In this document: positions 1 through 7,701 of the stretch, piece by piece
Layout: each line of letters starts with the position of its first letter
How positions within the stretch are numbered: position 1 is the stretch's first letter
DNA from: Burkholderiaceae bacterium
Lineage (GTDB): Bacteria > Pseudomonadota > Gammaproteobacteria > Burkholderiales > Burkholderiaceae
Reading direction: 5' to 3'
DNA length: 59,226 nt
NCBI GenBank assembly: GCA_947374315.1
Contig: CANCBK010000003.1
Location: 1 to 59,226, forward strand
Position numbers and translations under genes: made by a program
Notes under the pieces: generated by a model
Told to the model about the DNA's origin: nothing
The model's database searches: none
The model's input: only the letters and a program-made list of their open reading frames with translations

Positions 1-203
1 AAGTCGTGAATGGTTTTGGGTTTAGGCATCGCAGTAACCCATACCCCTCGAGTTACCCAATGCGCCGAGATGACCAAGATGGCATCTGGCCGTTTGAGTG
101 ATTTACCCAGAGCACCCCAAGCCGCCGTATAGCGATTGGGCTCAATGGCATACATCGGACTGCCATGGCCAGCAAATACAGCAGGTTGGCGATGGCTAGT
201 CAT
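1..203 (-). CDS. LigB/DODA-type extradiol dioxygenase (YgiD-like), 3' truncated by window edge
   Basis: Reading the minus strand from the ATG at 201-203 gives 67 codons open to the window edge. The start contains VFAGHGSPMYAIEPN and then AILVISAHWVTRG and PKTIHD, which are the conserved N-terminal blocks of the 4,5-DOPA extradiol dioxygenase-like (YgiD) branch of the LigB fold. The two histidines in GHGSP and SAHW are the expected first metal ligands. Members are cytosolic, bind a divalent metal and cleave catechol-type rings in vitro; the natural substrate in bacteria is usually unknown. Only the first quarter of the protein is visible, so the C-terminal ligands cannot be checked. Confidence 0.85.
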   Translation of the reverse strand, partial: MTSHRQPAVFAGHGSPMYAIEPNRYTAAWGALGKSLKRPDAILVISAHWVTRGVWVTAMPKPKTIHD

Positions 204-212
204 GAACGACGA

Positions 213-350
213 TTAACCGAATACGTAACCAATATGAGCTGCAACCAAAGCAAACAAAATAGCCAGGCTAGTAGCGGCAGCTAACATCACGATCAAAGTG
301 ATGATCTTCTTGTTGATTTCGTCTTTCGACTCTTTATGCCATTCGTTCAT
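213..350 (-). CDS. small single-pass membrane protein (45 aa)
   Basis: Minus-strand ORF of 45 codons, ATG at 348-350, stop TAA at 213-215, with AGGA seven bases before the start. The product has a charged N-terminus (MNEWHKESKDEINKK) followed by one hydrophobic helix of about 25 residues rich in Ile, Leu and Ala, ending HIGYVFG. This predicts an N-in small membrane protein. It lies 9 bases upstream of the dioxygenase gene and may share its transcript. I do not recognise the family; the ribosome site and clean topology argue that it is real. Confidence 0.6.
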   Translation of the reverse strand: MNEWHKESKDEINKKIITLIVMLAAATSLAILFALVAAHIGYVFG

Positions 351-391
351 GCTAAATCCTCATTAAACACATTTATTAGCGTAATTATCCA

Positions 392-559
392 CTATCGGCC
401 GCGGCCAGCCTTACGCATCATGGCTTTTCCGCCACCAAAGCCGGCTTGAGGCCTGCCACCAGGACCTGATGGGCCTTTGGGGGCTGGGGGACGGGCTGCA
501 GGCTTAGCCACTACAGGCTTAGCCGGGGTTTTTGATTCAGGTTTCTTATCGTCAGTCAC
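392..559 (-). CDS. small basic Pro/Ala/Lys-rich protein (55 aa)
   Basis: A low-complexity basic protein beginning TDDKKPESKTPAKP and ending GGKAMMRKAGRGR. I chose the GTG at 557-559 because AGGAG lies about eight bases upstream; the reading frame stays open to an ATG at 581-583 and further, but those starts have no ribosome site and the longer ones run into the divergent protease gene. Proline-alanine-lysine tails with a glycine-arginine end suggest an unstructured, possibly nucleic-acid-binding protein, but no function can be assigned. It is divergent from the site-2 protease with only 30 bases between starts, so the promoters must overlap. Confidence 0.5.
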   Translation of the reverse strand: MTDDKKPESKTPAKPVVAKPAARPPAPKGPSGPGGRPQAGFGGGKAMMRKAGRGR

Positions 560-589
560 TTTTTTCACTCCTATGGATATCATATTGCC

Positions 590-1252
590 ATGATTACTGA
601 CTATTCTATCCAAGCTGTCGCCATTAATGCGATTCCCTTGATTTTCGCGATTACGATCCACGAAGCGGCTCATGGTTATGCGGCCCGCCAATTTGGCGAT
701 AACACCGCCTATATGCTGGGCAGAGTCAGCCTAAACCCCGCTAAACATATAGACCCTGTTGGAACCATCCTGATTCCCTTGGTGCTGATTTTGACGGGCT
801 CTCCATTTTTGGTTGGTTATGCCAAACCTGTACCTGTCAACTTTGGACGCCTCAGGAATCCCCGCATCGACTCCATTTGGGTTGCACTAGCCGGACCTGG
901 CTCTAATTTCGTTCAAGCTTTAATTTGGCTTATCTTTCTGATAATCCTCGTTGGCCTTGGAGTAAGTGAAAAGTTCCTGATCTCGATGTCCCAAGCGGGA
1001 ATCTCTTGGAACTTAGGATTGCTCGTCTTCAACCTATTTCCACTGCCCCCACTAGACGGCGGACGCATTCTGGCGGGATTGCTACCGGCTCGCCAATCCA
1101 TCGCCTTAGGAAAATTAGAGCCTTGGGGCTTTTTTATCGTATTAGGCCTGGTCTTCACCGGCATTATTGGCAGCCTCTGGATGGCGCCTTTGATGACCTT
1201 TTTTGAATGGTTCATTCTGCTGCTCACCAGCCCCCTAAGAATGATTTTCTGA
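590..1252 (+). CDS. site-2 protease family protein (M50)
   Basis: 220-residue integral membrane zinc metalloprotease of the short M50 type. The zinc motif HEAAH is at residues 24-28 inside the first membrane helix, followed by the typical LGRVSLNPAKHIDPVGT block, and the third ligand motif PLPPLDGGRIL is at about 151-161 (Asp155). It has about five to six membrane segments and no PDZ or CBS domain, as in the small soluble-domain-free subgroup rather than RseP. Members cut membrane-embedded substrates; the substrate here is unknown. No strong ribosome site precedes the ATG, so the start is slightly uncertain. Confidence 0.9.
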   Translation: MITDYSIQAVAINAIPLIFAITIHEAAHGYAARQFGDNTAYMLGRVSLNPAKHIDPVGTILIPLVLILTGSPFLVGYAKPVPVNFGRLRNPRIDSIWVALAGPGSNFVQALIWLIFLIILVGLGVSEKFLISMSQAGISWNLGLLVFNLFPLPPLDGGRILAGLLPARQSIALGKLEPWGFFIVLGLVFTGIIGSLWMAPLMTFFEWFILLLTSPLRMIF

Positions 1253-1343
1253 TGCGGCATGATCGACGCAAATAGATCTTCGAGAGTATGCTACTCAGAT
1301 ATAGTCTTCCCACCTCAACCAACCCAAACTATTGGAGCCTCCA

Positions 1344-1796
1344 ATGAAACTCAAAAAGATTATTGTGACCGCCCTTGCGCCAGCTTTACTAGCTAGCGCT
1401 GGAGTTGCTTTTGCTCAATTCCAAAATTCAGAAAAAGCGATTGATTACCGCCAGAGTGTTTTTACCGTCATGAGCACCCACTTCGGAAGAATCGGCGCCG
1501 TTGTTAAAGGCGAAGCGCCTTACAACAAAGAAGAGGTTGCAAAAAACGCCGCTATTGTTGCAACGCTTTCTACGCTGCCATGGCAAGCTTTTGGCCCGGG
1601 CACTGAGGGCGGCAAAGCAAAGCCAGAAGTATGGTCAGACAATGCCAAGTTCAAGTCTGCTGCAGAGAAGATGCAACTCGCTGTAGCCAACCTGAATACC
1701 GCTGCCCAGTCAGGCGATCAAGAGGCAATCAAGAAGGCATTTGGTGCGGCTGGCCAAACCTGCAAAGGCTGTCATGATGACTTTAAGAAAAAGTAA
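1344..1796 (+). CDS. cytochrome c-prime family protein
   Basis: 150-residue periplasmic cytochrome. A signal peptide (residues 1-24, cut after AFA) leads into a four-helix protein whose only haem site, CKGCH, is at residues 140-144, six residues before the C-terminus. This late CXXCH is diagnostic of class II cytochrome c (c-prime), with high-spin haem involved in electron transfer or NO/O2 handling. The ATG at 1344 is preceded by GGAG at a six-base spacing; a TTG further upstream in the same frame is unlikely. Its stop abuts the convergent cytochrome b561 gene, a frequent pairing. Haem attachment would depend on the Ccm proteins encoded at 30-37 kb. Confidence 0.92.
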   Translation: MKLKKIIVTALAPALLASAGVAFAQFQNSEKAIDYRQSVFTVMSTHFGRIGAVVKGEAPYNKEEVAKNAAIVATLSTLPWQAFGPGTEGGKAKPEVWSDNAKFKSAAEKMQLAVANLNTAAQSGDQEAIKKAFGAAGQTCKGCHDDFKKK

Positions 1797-2477
1797 TCAA
1801 GCAGTGATGAAATAACCTAGAGCCACCGCGATCACGCTCAGCAGCAATAAAGCGAGGCCGCGCTGCAACCCTCCATCCTTGGAAGCGTGACCCAAGTCGG
1901 CCGGCAGATATTTTGCCTCCTCGCTTGGGTCAATTTCTTTATTGCCTGTCAACATTGGCTTGACTAAACTCTCTCCTTTGAATTGTTGGTAATAGACAAT
2001 GGCACACAGATGCAGTGCAATCAAAATAATGAGAATGATTTCATTGAGGTGATGAATAGAAGTTAAGAACTCAACCGTTCCACTCGAAACATATTTTGCA
2101 AGTGGTCCCTCAAAGGAAATATCGTCATTTGCAAAAAGTCCTGTCATCGCTTGAAGGCCAATTGAAAAGATAAGCGCCAATACCGACAATGCGCCCAATG
2201 GGTTATGACCAAGCCCTACTTTAGCTCCTTCAAATAAATACGCCCGCAACACTTGAGGGCTTGGAACAAAATTCTTAAAGCGGGCATGGTAAGAGCCAAT
2301 AAGACCCCAGCCAATCCTGAAAATGACCAAGGTCAGAATGCAGTAACCGGCAAGCGCATGCCATTCCATTGCGTTTCCGCCGATATTTACGGTAATGAAG
2401 CTAGTGATAATGCAGATGACTAAGCACCAATGAAATACGCGGATTGGCAAGTCCCAGATGCGAATGATTTTTTTCAT
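1797..2477 (-). CDS. cytochrome b561-type membrane protein
   Basis: 226-residue membrane protein beginning with IRIWDLPIRVFHW, the hallmark of the cytochrome b561 / Ni-Fe hydrogenase b-subunit family, with four main helices plus a C-terminal anchor. Haem-binding histidines can be seen in RVFHW, MEWHALAGY, SIHHLNEI and ALHLCAIVYY. It is expected to pass electrons across or along the inner membrane to a soluble c-type cytochrome. The stop directly abuts that of the cytochrome c-prime gene on the other strand, so the two are convergent, not co-transcribed, but likely form one electron transfer pair. Confidence 0.88.
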   Translation of the reverse strand: MKKIIRIWDLPIRVFHWCLVICIITSFITVNIGGNAMEWHALAGYCILTLVIFRIGWGLIGSYHARFKNFVPSPQVLRAYLFEGAKVGLGHNPLGALSVLALIFSIGLQAMTGLFANDDISFEGPLAKYVSSGTVEFLTSIHHLNEIILIILIALHLCAIVYYQQFKGESLVKPMLTGNKEIDPSEEAKYLPADLGHASKDGGLQRGLALLLLSVIAVALGYFITA

Positions 2478-2520
2478 TCCCTAAGCATAAATCACCAGCC
2501 CGTTACACTAATCAAAATTC

Positions 2521-3726
2521 ATGAAAGCAAGTCAATCCTTTAGAACCCTGCTGCTCTACCGCATTGGAGCAACCTTAAGCTATCAAATCGTGATGGTTGC
2601 AGTAGGTTGGCACCTGTATGAAATTACTAATAGCGTGGTTTCCCTCGGACTGGTTGGGCTGGCGGAGCTGGGGCCCTACTTCCTGCTAGCGCTGTACGCT
2701 GGCCATGCCGTGGATCACTATTCGCGAAAAATGATTGCAGCTATCGCCTGCCTTCTTCATATTGCAGTTGCTTTATTTCTAGCCGCCATAGCCCTGGGTT
2801 GGTTAACGCCACCCGTGCCCTTGATTTATACGGCGGTCGCCTTTTTGGGTCTAGCGCGGGCCTTATTGCGTCCCACTTACCAAGCCATCTTCGGGCAAAT
2901 TATTCCTCGAGAGCAACTATCGCGCTACACCGCCTACGCCTCCTCTGTGTTTCAGATCTGTGTAGTTGCTGGGCCGGGCTTGGGAGGACTCATGATCGGG
3001 TTTGCCGGGCTTGAATGGACTTATGCCTTGGCTGCCTTAAGCGCAGTCATTGGCTTATATGGCATCACCTTCATCCGCATCACCCATAAAAGGCCCGAGG
3101 GATTAAGCAGTAATTTCTTGAAAAGCTTTTTAGAGGGCTTTCTTTACGTCAAAAAGCATGAGTTGATTCTTGGGATCATGGCGCTAGATATGTTTGCCGT
3201 GCTATTTGGTGGCGCGGCGTCGATCTTGCCCGCCTTTGTAAAAGAGGTGCTCAACGCCGGCCCAGAAACCCTCGGAATTCTGCGAGCAGCGCCTGCGGCT
3301 GGCGCAGTGATTACTGGAATCTACTTAGCCCGTCGACCAATTTTAGGGGACTCTGGAAAGCAGTTATTCCTATCGGTGGGTGGCTTCGGGCTTGCAATCA
3401 TGGCTTTTGGACTTTCAAATCATCTTTGGCTCTGCGCCCTTTTTCTGTTTATTTCTGGCTGCTGCGATTCAATCTCGGTCGTCATCCGCGGCAGCATCAT
3501 GCAGCTCACAACGCCAGATCACATGCGCGGCAGAATCAGCGCAATCAACGGAATTTTTATTGGCTCTTCAAATGAATTGGGCGCTCTTGAATCCGGTATT
3601 GCGGCCAGCATGATAGGGCTGGTTCCCTCGATTATTTTTGGTGGGGCTGCAACCATTGTGGTGGTGCTACTGACTTATCAGCTAGCACCCCACCTTCGGA
3701 AATTAAATCTAAGAGATCTGGCTTAA
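2521..3726 (+). CDS. MFS transporter, EntS/MFS_3 type
   Basis: 401-residue protein with about 12 membrane helices. It starts SFRTLLLYRIGATLSYQ and has the MFS loop motif AGHAVDHYSRKMI between helices 2 and 3, and a conserved second-half segment DHMRGRISAINGIFIGSSNELGA typical of the enterobactin exporter-like (MFS_3) branch. Such proteins export siderophores or drugs by proton antiport; no siderophore genes are visible nearby. No good ribosome site precedes the ATG. It ends four bases before the convergent dehydrogenase gene. Confidence 0.88.
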   Translation: MKASQSFRTLLLYRIGATLSYQIVMVAVGWHLYEITNSVVSLGLVGLAELGPYFLLALYAGHAVDHYSRKMIAAIACLLHIAVALFLAAIALGWLTPPVPLIYTAVAFLGLARALLRPTYQAIFGQIIPREQLSRYTAYASSVFQICVVAGPGLGGLMIGFAGLEWTYALAALSAVIGLYGITFIRITHKRPEGLSSNFLKSFLEGFLYVKKHELILGIMALDMFAVLFGGAASILPAFVKEVLNAGPETLGILRAAPAAGAVITGIYLARRPILGDSGKQLFLSVGGFGLAIMAFGLSNHLWLCALFLFISGCCDSISVVIRGSIMQLTTPDHMRGRISAINGIFIGSSNELGALESGIAASMIGLVPSIIFGGAATIVVVLLTYQLAPHLRKLNLRDLA

Positions 3727-3730
3727 ATTC

Positions 3731-4675
3731 TTACTGCTTAATCTCGGGCAGCTCTTTTTCAATAATCTTTAATGCTGCACGCAATGCCTCATGATAGCGC
3801 TCACGCTCAGCCTTAATTGATTCTGCCGTCCAAGAATAGAAACCCTCACCTGTCTTCATCCCAAATTTACCGCTCTCAATTCGGTCACTCAAGCATTTGG
3901 CAATATCGGGTGAGTTATTCAGTGTCGGATAAATTTTGGCACCACCTGCGCCATGTACCTCCAGACCCGCATGATCCCTCTGCATTGCAGGCCCAGCTGC
4001 AATGTAGCGAAAGCCAAAACCAAAACGTACTGCCTTATCAATATCTTCTAGGCTGGCAATACCGGCATCTACCATCGCGAAGGCTTCACGCGACAAAGCA
4101 TGTTGAAGACGATTGGCTAGAAAACCGGGCATATCTTTTTTCACGGTGACTGGCACCATGCCACATGATGTCATTAGCCTAGACAAGCTCTCACCAACCA
4201 TCGGCGAAGTTTTTGCTCCGTACACCACTTCCACGCAAGGCACCATATGGGCAGGCATAAAGAAATGCAAACCAATCATTCGTGCTGCAGTTTTCAGACC
4301 AGCAGAAATCTCGCTAATGGGAAAGCTAGTGCTATTGCTCGCCAAGACCGCTTCGGGTTTTGCGTATTGCTCCAACTTGGCAAAGAGTTCTTGCTTTATA
4401 TCCAAGCGCTCAGGGACACATTCGATGACTAAATCGACCTCCGTCCAATCCACCTCTTCTAACGAGCCCGCAGTGGAGAGTAAATGGAGGCGATGTTCAT
4501 AACCAAGATCGATCATGGTATTGGCAAAGTAGTCTGGCAAGAGTGCGCGGCGTTCAGTAGTCGGCTCGACAACCTGAACGGCACATCCTCCGCGAGCACA
4601 AACAGCGGCGACATCGGCGCCCATGGTGCCGCCACCGACAATAACTACTTTAGTTTCAGCTGGGGTAAACAACAT
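3731..4675 (-). CDS. 3-hydroxyacyl-CoA dehydrogenase family oxidoreductase (NAD-dependent)
   Basis: 314 residues. The N-terminal Rossmann domain carries KVVIVGGGTMGADVA (about residues 9-23), followed by VIECVPERLDIKQELF, ASNSTSFPIS and GLHFFMPAHMVPCVEVV, with the catalytic His in LHFF. The C-terminal helical domain has GFLANRLQHALSREAF and GFGFRYIAAGPAMQRDHAG. It oxidises a 3-hydroxy acid or 3-hydroxyacyl-CoA with NAD; the GFRY/GPAM variant and single C-terminal domain resemble hydroxy acid dehydrogenases such as L-gulonate 3-dehydrogenase more than beta-oxidation enzymes, but the substrate is unproven. The ATG at 4675 follows AAGGAG; an in-frame upstream start at 4720 is not needed. Divergent from the 4760 operon. 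Confidence 0.88.
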   Translation of the reverse strand: MLFTPAETKVVIVGGGTMGADVAAVCARGGCAVQVVEPTTERRALLPDYFANTMIDLGYEHRLHLLSTAGSLEEVDWTEVDLVIECVPERLDIKQELFAKLEQYAKPEAVLASNSTSFPISEISAGLKTAARMIGLHFFMPAHMVPCVEVVYGAKTSPMVGESLSRLMTSCGMVPVTVKKDMPGFLANRLQHALSREAFAMVDAGIASLEDIDKAVRFGFGFRYIAAGPAMQRDHAGLEVHGAGGAKIYPTLNNSPDIAKCLSDRIESGKFGMKTGEGFYSWTAESIKAERERYHEALRAALKIIEKELPEIKQ

Positions 4676-4703
4676 TACAAATTCTCCTTCAGGGGAAAGA
4701 TAG

Positions 4704-4716
4704 GGATTACAAATCC
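4704..4716. promoter_or_regulatory. inverted repeat in divergent intergenic region (possible operator)
   Basis: A perfect 5-3-5 inverted repeat, GGATT-ACA-AATCC, lies in the 84-base gap between the divergent dehydrogenase (starts 4675) and hydroxyacid dehydrogenase (starts 4760) genes. Its place fits an operator controlling both, but a repeat this short can occur by chance and no regulator gene lies beside it. Confidence 0.25.
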
Positions 4717-4759
4717 TCATACAATGTTTTCATTATTTCAATAAAAAAGTAAGAGAGAC

Positions 4760-5689
4760 ATGATCCCAGTCAATTCGGTGCTGCAGGTCGGACAATTCCC
4801 AGAAATGATGCAAGGCGAGATTGATCGACGGCTAAGCACTACAAAACTTCTCGATCCTCAGGGTAATGCCCCTGCTGGAAACTTCACGGCCATACTCACA
4901 CGCTCCAATACCCTAATACCAAAAAAACTCCTGGAGCAAATGCCCAGCATTCGCATGGTGGCGACTTGTGGCGTGGGTTACGACAACCTACCCTTGGCCT
5001 ATCTTCAAGCAAATGGGATTAAGGCCAGCAATACTCCAGGCGTTCTGAACGATGCGGTTTGTGAGCTGGCTATCGGTATGCTATTTGGCCTCTTGCGTCG
5101 TATTCCCGAGGCACAGGAGTTTGTAAAAAGTAGCGCCTGGGCTAAGGCACCCTTTGCGATCACTACAACCTTAGCTGGGAAGTGTGTGGGCATTGTAGGG
5201 ATGGGGCGAATTGGACAAGATCTTGCCAAGCGTCTAGAGCCATTTAAGGTCAGACTTGCCTATACAGGGCCCTCACAGAAGGATGTTCCCTATAACTACT
5301 TCCCTGATATCAAGGCATTGGCACAGGCCAGTGACGTACTCTTTCTGGCCTGTCCTGCTAGCCCAGAAACAGAGAAGGTAGTGAATGCAGAAGTATTGGA
5401 TGCATTAGGGCAAAAGGGCTACCTCATTAATATTGCTCGTGGTAGCGTAGTGGACGAAGACGCACTTTTAGCTGCATTGCAACAAAAAAAGATTGCTGGC
5501 GCAGCACTCGATGTATTTGAAAATGAACCAAATCCAAACACCCAGCTCTTAAATATTGATAATGTCTTATTAACGCCGCATATTGGAAGCGCTACTTCGG
5601 AAACGCGACAATTGATGACGAATTTAGCAATCGATAATTTAGAAGCTTTTTACAATCAACAGCCACTTCTTACTGAAGTAAAAAATTAA
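4760..5689 (+). CDS. D-2-hydroxyacid dehydrogenase (NAD(P)-dependent)
   Basis: 309 residues, the usual length for the family. The nucleotide-binding motif GIVGMGRIG is at about 144-152; the catalytic Arg is in ARGSVVDE (Arg227), the Glu in DVFENEP (Glu256) and the His in LTPHIGSAT (His274). The N-terminal substrate-binding half has ATCGVGYDNL and NTPGVLNDAVCELA. It reduces a 2-keto acid such as glyoxylate, hydroxypyruvate or a related product, or works in reverse, in the cytosol. First gene of a probable operon with the DapA-type gene (12 bases on), the TAXI binding protein and the permease. An aldolase in the same operon suggests it acts on the keto-acid fragment. Confidence 0.9.
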   Translation: MIPVNSVLQVGQFPEMMQGEIDRRLSTTKLLDPQGNAPAGNFTAILTRSNTLIPKKLLEQMPSIRMVATCGVGYDNLPLAYLQANGIKASNTPGVLNDAVCELAIGMLFGLLRRIPEAQEFVKSSAWAKAPFAITTTLAGKCVGIVGMGRIGQDLAKRLEPFKVRLAYTGPSQKDVPYNYFPDIKALAQASDVLFLACPASPETEKVVNAEVLDALGQKGYLINIARGSVVDEDALLAALQQKKIAGAALDVFENEPNPNTQLLNIDNVLLTPHIGSATSETRQLMTNLAIDNLEAFYNQQPLLTEVKN

Positions 5690-5701
5690 ATTGGAGTAAG
5701 C

Positions 5702-6628
5702 ATGACTATTTCCCTACACCCTTCCACACTACCGGCAGTGCTCTCACCTGTTTTAACTCCGTTTAAAGAAGATGGTAGTCCAGACGCACAAAAATTACTC
5801 AAGCAATGCCAATGGCTTGAATCCAATGGCGTAGGCCAAGCTATCTTCGGAACCAACTCTGAAGCGAATTCGATGTCGGCCCCACAAAAGATGAGCACAT
5901 TAACCGCTTTGATTGAAGGCGGCTTAAACCCAGCGCACATGATGCCTGGCACGGGCGCCACCTCCATTGATGCCACAGTCAATATGACTCGTCATGCAGT
6001 TCAACATCAGTGCGCCGGCGTTTTAATGCTCCCACCGTTCTACTACAAAGATGTGACAGATGATGGCCTCTTTGCCTACTTCTCAGAAGTCATTCAAAAA
6101 GTTGGCGATGCAAAATTGCAGGTTTACATTTACAACATTCCGCCAGTGACAAAAATTAATTTAAGCCTTTCATTACTTGAGCGCCTAGCAAAAGAGTATC
6201 CAAAGACTGTTGTTGGGATGAAAGATAGTTCAGGCGATTGGGCCTATACCGAATCAGTCATCAAGCTATTAGCACCCTCTGGTTTCCGCGTTTATGCGGG
6301 TAGCGAAGTCTTCTTAATGCGCGCATTACGCGCAGGCGGCGTAGGTTGCATTTCAGCCACAGCTAACGTAAACCCTAGGGCCATCGCAGAATTAGCTGCC
6401 CACTGGAGAGAATCTGACGCAGATCAACGCCAAGCCGATTTAGATCAAGTACGCTCAATTTTTGCTCAATACCAAATGATTGCCGGCATGAAGACTGCGG
6501 TTGCACATTACAGTAAAGATTCCGAGTGGTTGCGCGTACGCCCACCACTCATGCAACTGAGTGCTGAACAGCAGGCTAAATTGCTAGGAGAGTTAGAAAA
6601 GATTCATTTCAGCATGCCAGGCCTTTAA
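5702..6628 (+). CDS. dihydrodipicolinate synthase / N-acetylneuraminate lyase family protein
   Basis: 308-residue class I aldolase-fold protein. The Schiff-base lysine is Lys174 in VVGMKDSSG, with the conserved tyrosine of VYIYNIPP at 144 and the pocket motif GTNSEANSMS near 50-58 in the place of the usual GTTGE block. The family includes aldolases and dehydratases for 2-keto-3-deoxy acids. Because it is 12 bases after a hydroxyacid dehydrogenase and upstream of a TRAP transporter, a catabolic role is more likely than lysine synthesis. GGAG lies seven bases before the ATG. The substrate cannot be read from sequence. Confidence 0.88.
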   Translation: MTISLHPSTLPAVLSPVLTPFKEDGSPDAQKLLKQCQWLESNGVGQAIFGTNSEANSMSAPQKMSTLTALIEGGLNPAHMMPGTGATSIDATVNMTRHAVQHQCAGVLMLPPFYYKDVTDDGLFAYFSEVIQKVGDAKLQVYIYNIPPVTKINLSLSLLERLAKEYPKTVVGMKDSSGDWAYTESVIKLLAPSGFRVYAGSEVFLMRALRAGGVGCISATANVNPRAIAELAAHWRESDADQRQADLDQVRSIFAQYQMIAGMKTAVAHYSKDSEWLRVRPPLMQLSAEQQAKLLGELEKIHFSMPGL

Positions 6629-6658
6629 TTAGATAGACGCACAACAGGAGACAAGAAT

Positions 6659-7609
6659 ATGAAACTTATAAAAGTCATCGCCGTATCCCTCACCATGCTG
6701 TTCGGTGTAGCGCAAGCACAAAACATTTCGATTGCAACCGGCGGTACTGGTGGCGTTTACTACCCAATGGGGGGTGGTCTTGCTTCAGTACTCTCCAGCA
6801 AAGTTCCCGGAATGTCCGCCACTGCTGAAGTGACTGGCGGTTCCGTGGACAACTTGAATCTGGTTGGTACCGGCAAATCTTATGTTGGCTTCTCTATGGC
6901 GGATGCTGCCAAAGATGCACAAATCGGTGAAGGTAAATTCACTAACAAGAAAATTGATTTACGCACACTCTTAATTCTCTATCCGAACTTAATGCATGTC
7001 GTTACCGTTGATTCTACTGGCGTGAAATCCATGAAGGATTTAAAAGGCAAGCGGATTAGTACCGGCGCCCCAGGTAGCGCCACAGAGGTAATGGCCTTTC
7101 GCTTGCTTGAAGCTGCCGGACTTGATAAAGACAAAGACGTTAAGCGTGAGCGCTTGAGTGTTGCAGAATCCGTGAATGCAGTGAAAGACCGCAAAATTGA
7201 CGCCTTCTTCTGGGTGGGCGGCTTGCCAACTGCCGCCGTCACCGATTTAGCCAATAGCCCTGGTATGAAAATTGTGATGATAGACACTACAGATGAAGTG
7301 CCCATCATGAATAAGAAGTATGGAAATCTGTATTTCCCTACAGTGATTCCCAAAGCAACCTATAGCGGCATGGCAAAAGACAATAAGGTCGCAGCCGTTG
7401 CGAATATTTTGGTAGTGAATGCAAGCATGCCCGATGCAGAAGCCTACAAGATTGTAAAGGCAGTTTTTGACAACAAATTGGAGTTAGTGCGTACCCATCA
7501 AGAGTATGTGAATGTCACTCTTGAGAACCAAAAACAAAAATCAACACCGATTGATTTTCATCCTGGCGCTTTGAAATTCTTTAAAGAAAAAAACGTCAAA
7601 GTAAATTAA
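6659..7609 (+). CDS. TAXI family TRAP transporter solute-binding protein
   Basis: 316-residue periplasmic binding protein. A signal peptide ending in GVAQAQ (about residues 1-20) is followed by SIATGGTGGVYYPMGGGLAS, the TAXI family signature, then KGKRISTGAPGSATEVMAFRLLEAAG and KDRKIDAFFWVGGLPTAAVTDLA. It captures the substrate and passes it to the fused permease encoded next. The ribosome site is CAGGAG. A strong hairpin at 7622-7654 separates it from the permease gene, which could raise its level over the permease, as binding proteins usually need. Confidence 0.93.
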   Translation: MKLIKVIAVSLTMLFGVAQAQNISIATGGTGGVYYPMGGGLASVLSSKVPGMSATAEVTGGSVDNLNLVGTGKSYVGFSMADAAKDAQIGEGKFTNKKIDLRTLLILYPNLMHVVTVDSTGVKSMKDLKGKRISTGAPGSATEVMAFRLLEAAGLDKDKDVKRERLSVAESVNAVKDRKIDAFFWVGGLPTAAVTDLANSPGMKIVMIDTTDEVPIMNKKYGNLYFPTVIPKATYSGMAKDNKVAAVANILVVNASMPDAEAYKIVKAVFDNKLELVRTHQEYVNVTLENQKQKSTPIDFHPGALKFFKEKNVKVN

Positions 7610-7621
7610 GTAGAAGACTCC

Positions 7622-7654
7622 AAAGAGAGTGAGGATTGACGCCCCACTCTCTTT
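7622..7654 (+). other. intercistronic hairpin between TRAP binding protein and permease genes
   Basis: Perfect 10-base stem AAAGAGAGTG (7622-7631) and CACTCTCTTT (7645-7654) around a 13-base loop, beginning 12 bases after the binding-protein stop. It is not followed by a long T run, so it is more likely an mRNA-stabilising or attenuating structure than a full terminator. Confidence 0.65.
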
Positions 7655-7701
7655 AGCTTTGGTAGTGCCGAATTTAAATATAAATAAAAATAGGTAGAGA
7701 C

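Noticed and set aside
913..1260. 115-residue minus-strand ORF inside the site-2 protease gene
   Set aside because: It lies entirely within the protease gene, whose HEAAH and PLDGG motifs are intact; a shadow.
4676..4720. upstream start of the 3-hydroxyacyl-CoA dehydrogenase gene
   Set aside because: The ATG at 4675 has AAGGAG at good spacing and starts right at the Rossmann domain; the extra residues cover the ribosome site.
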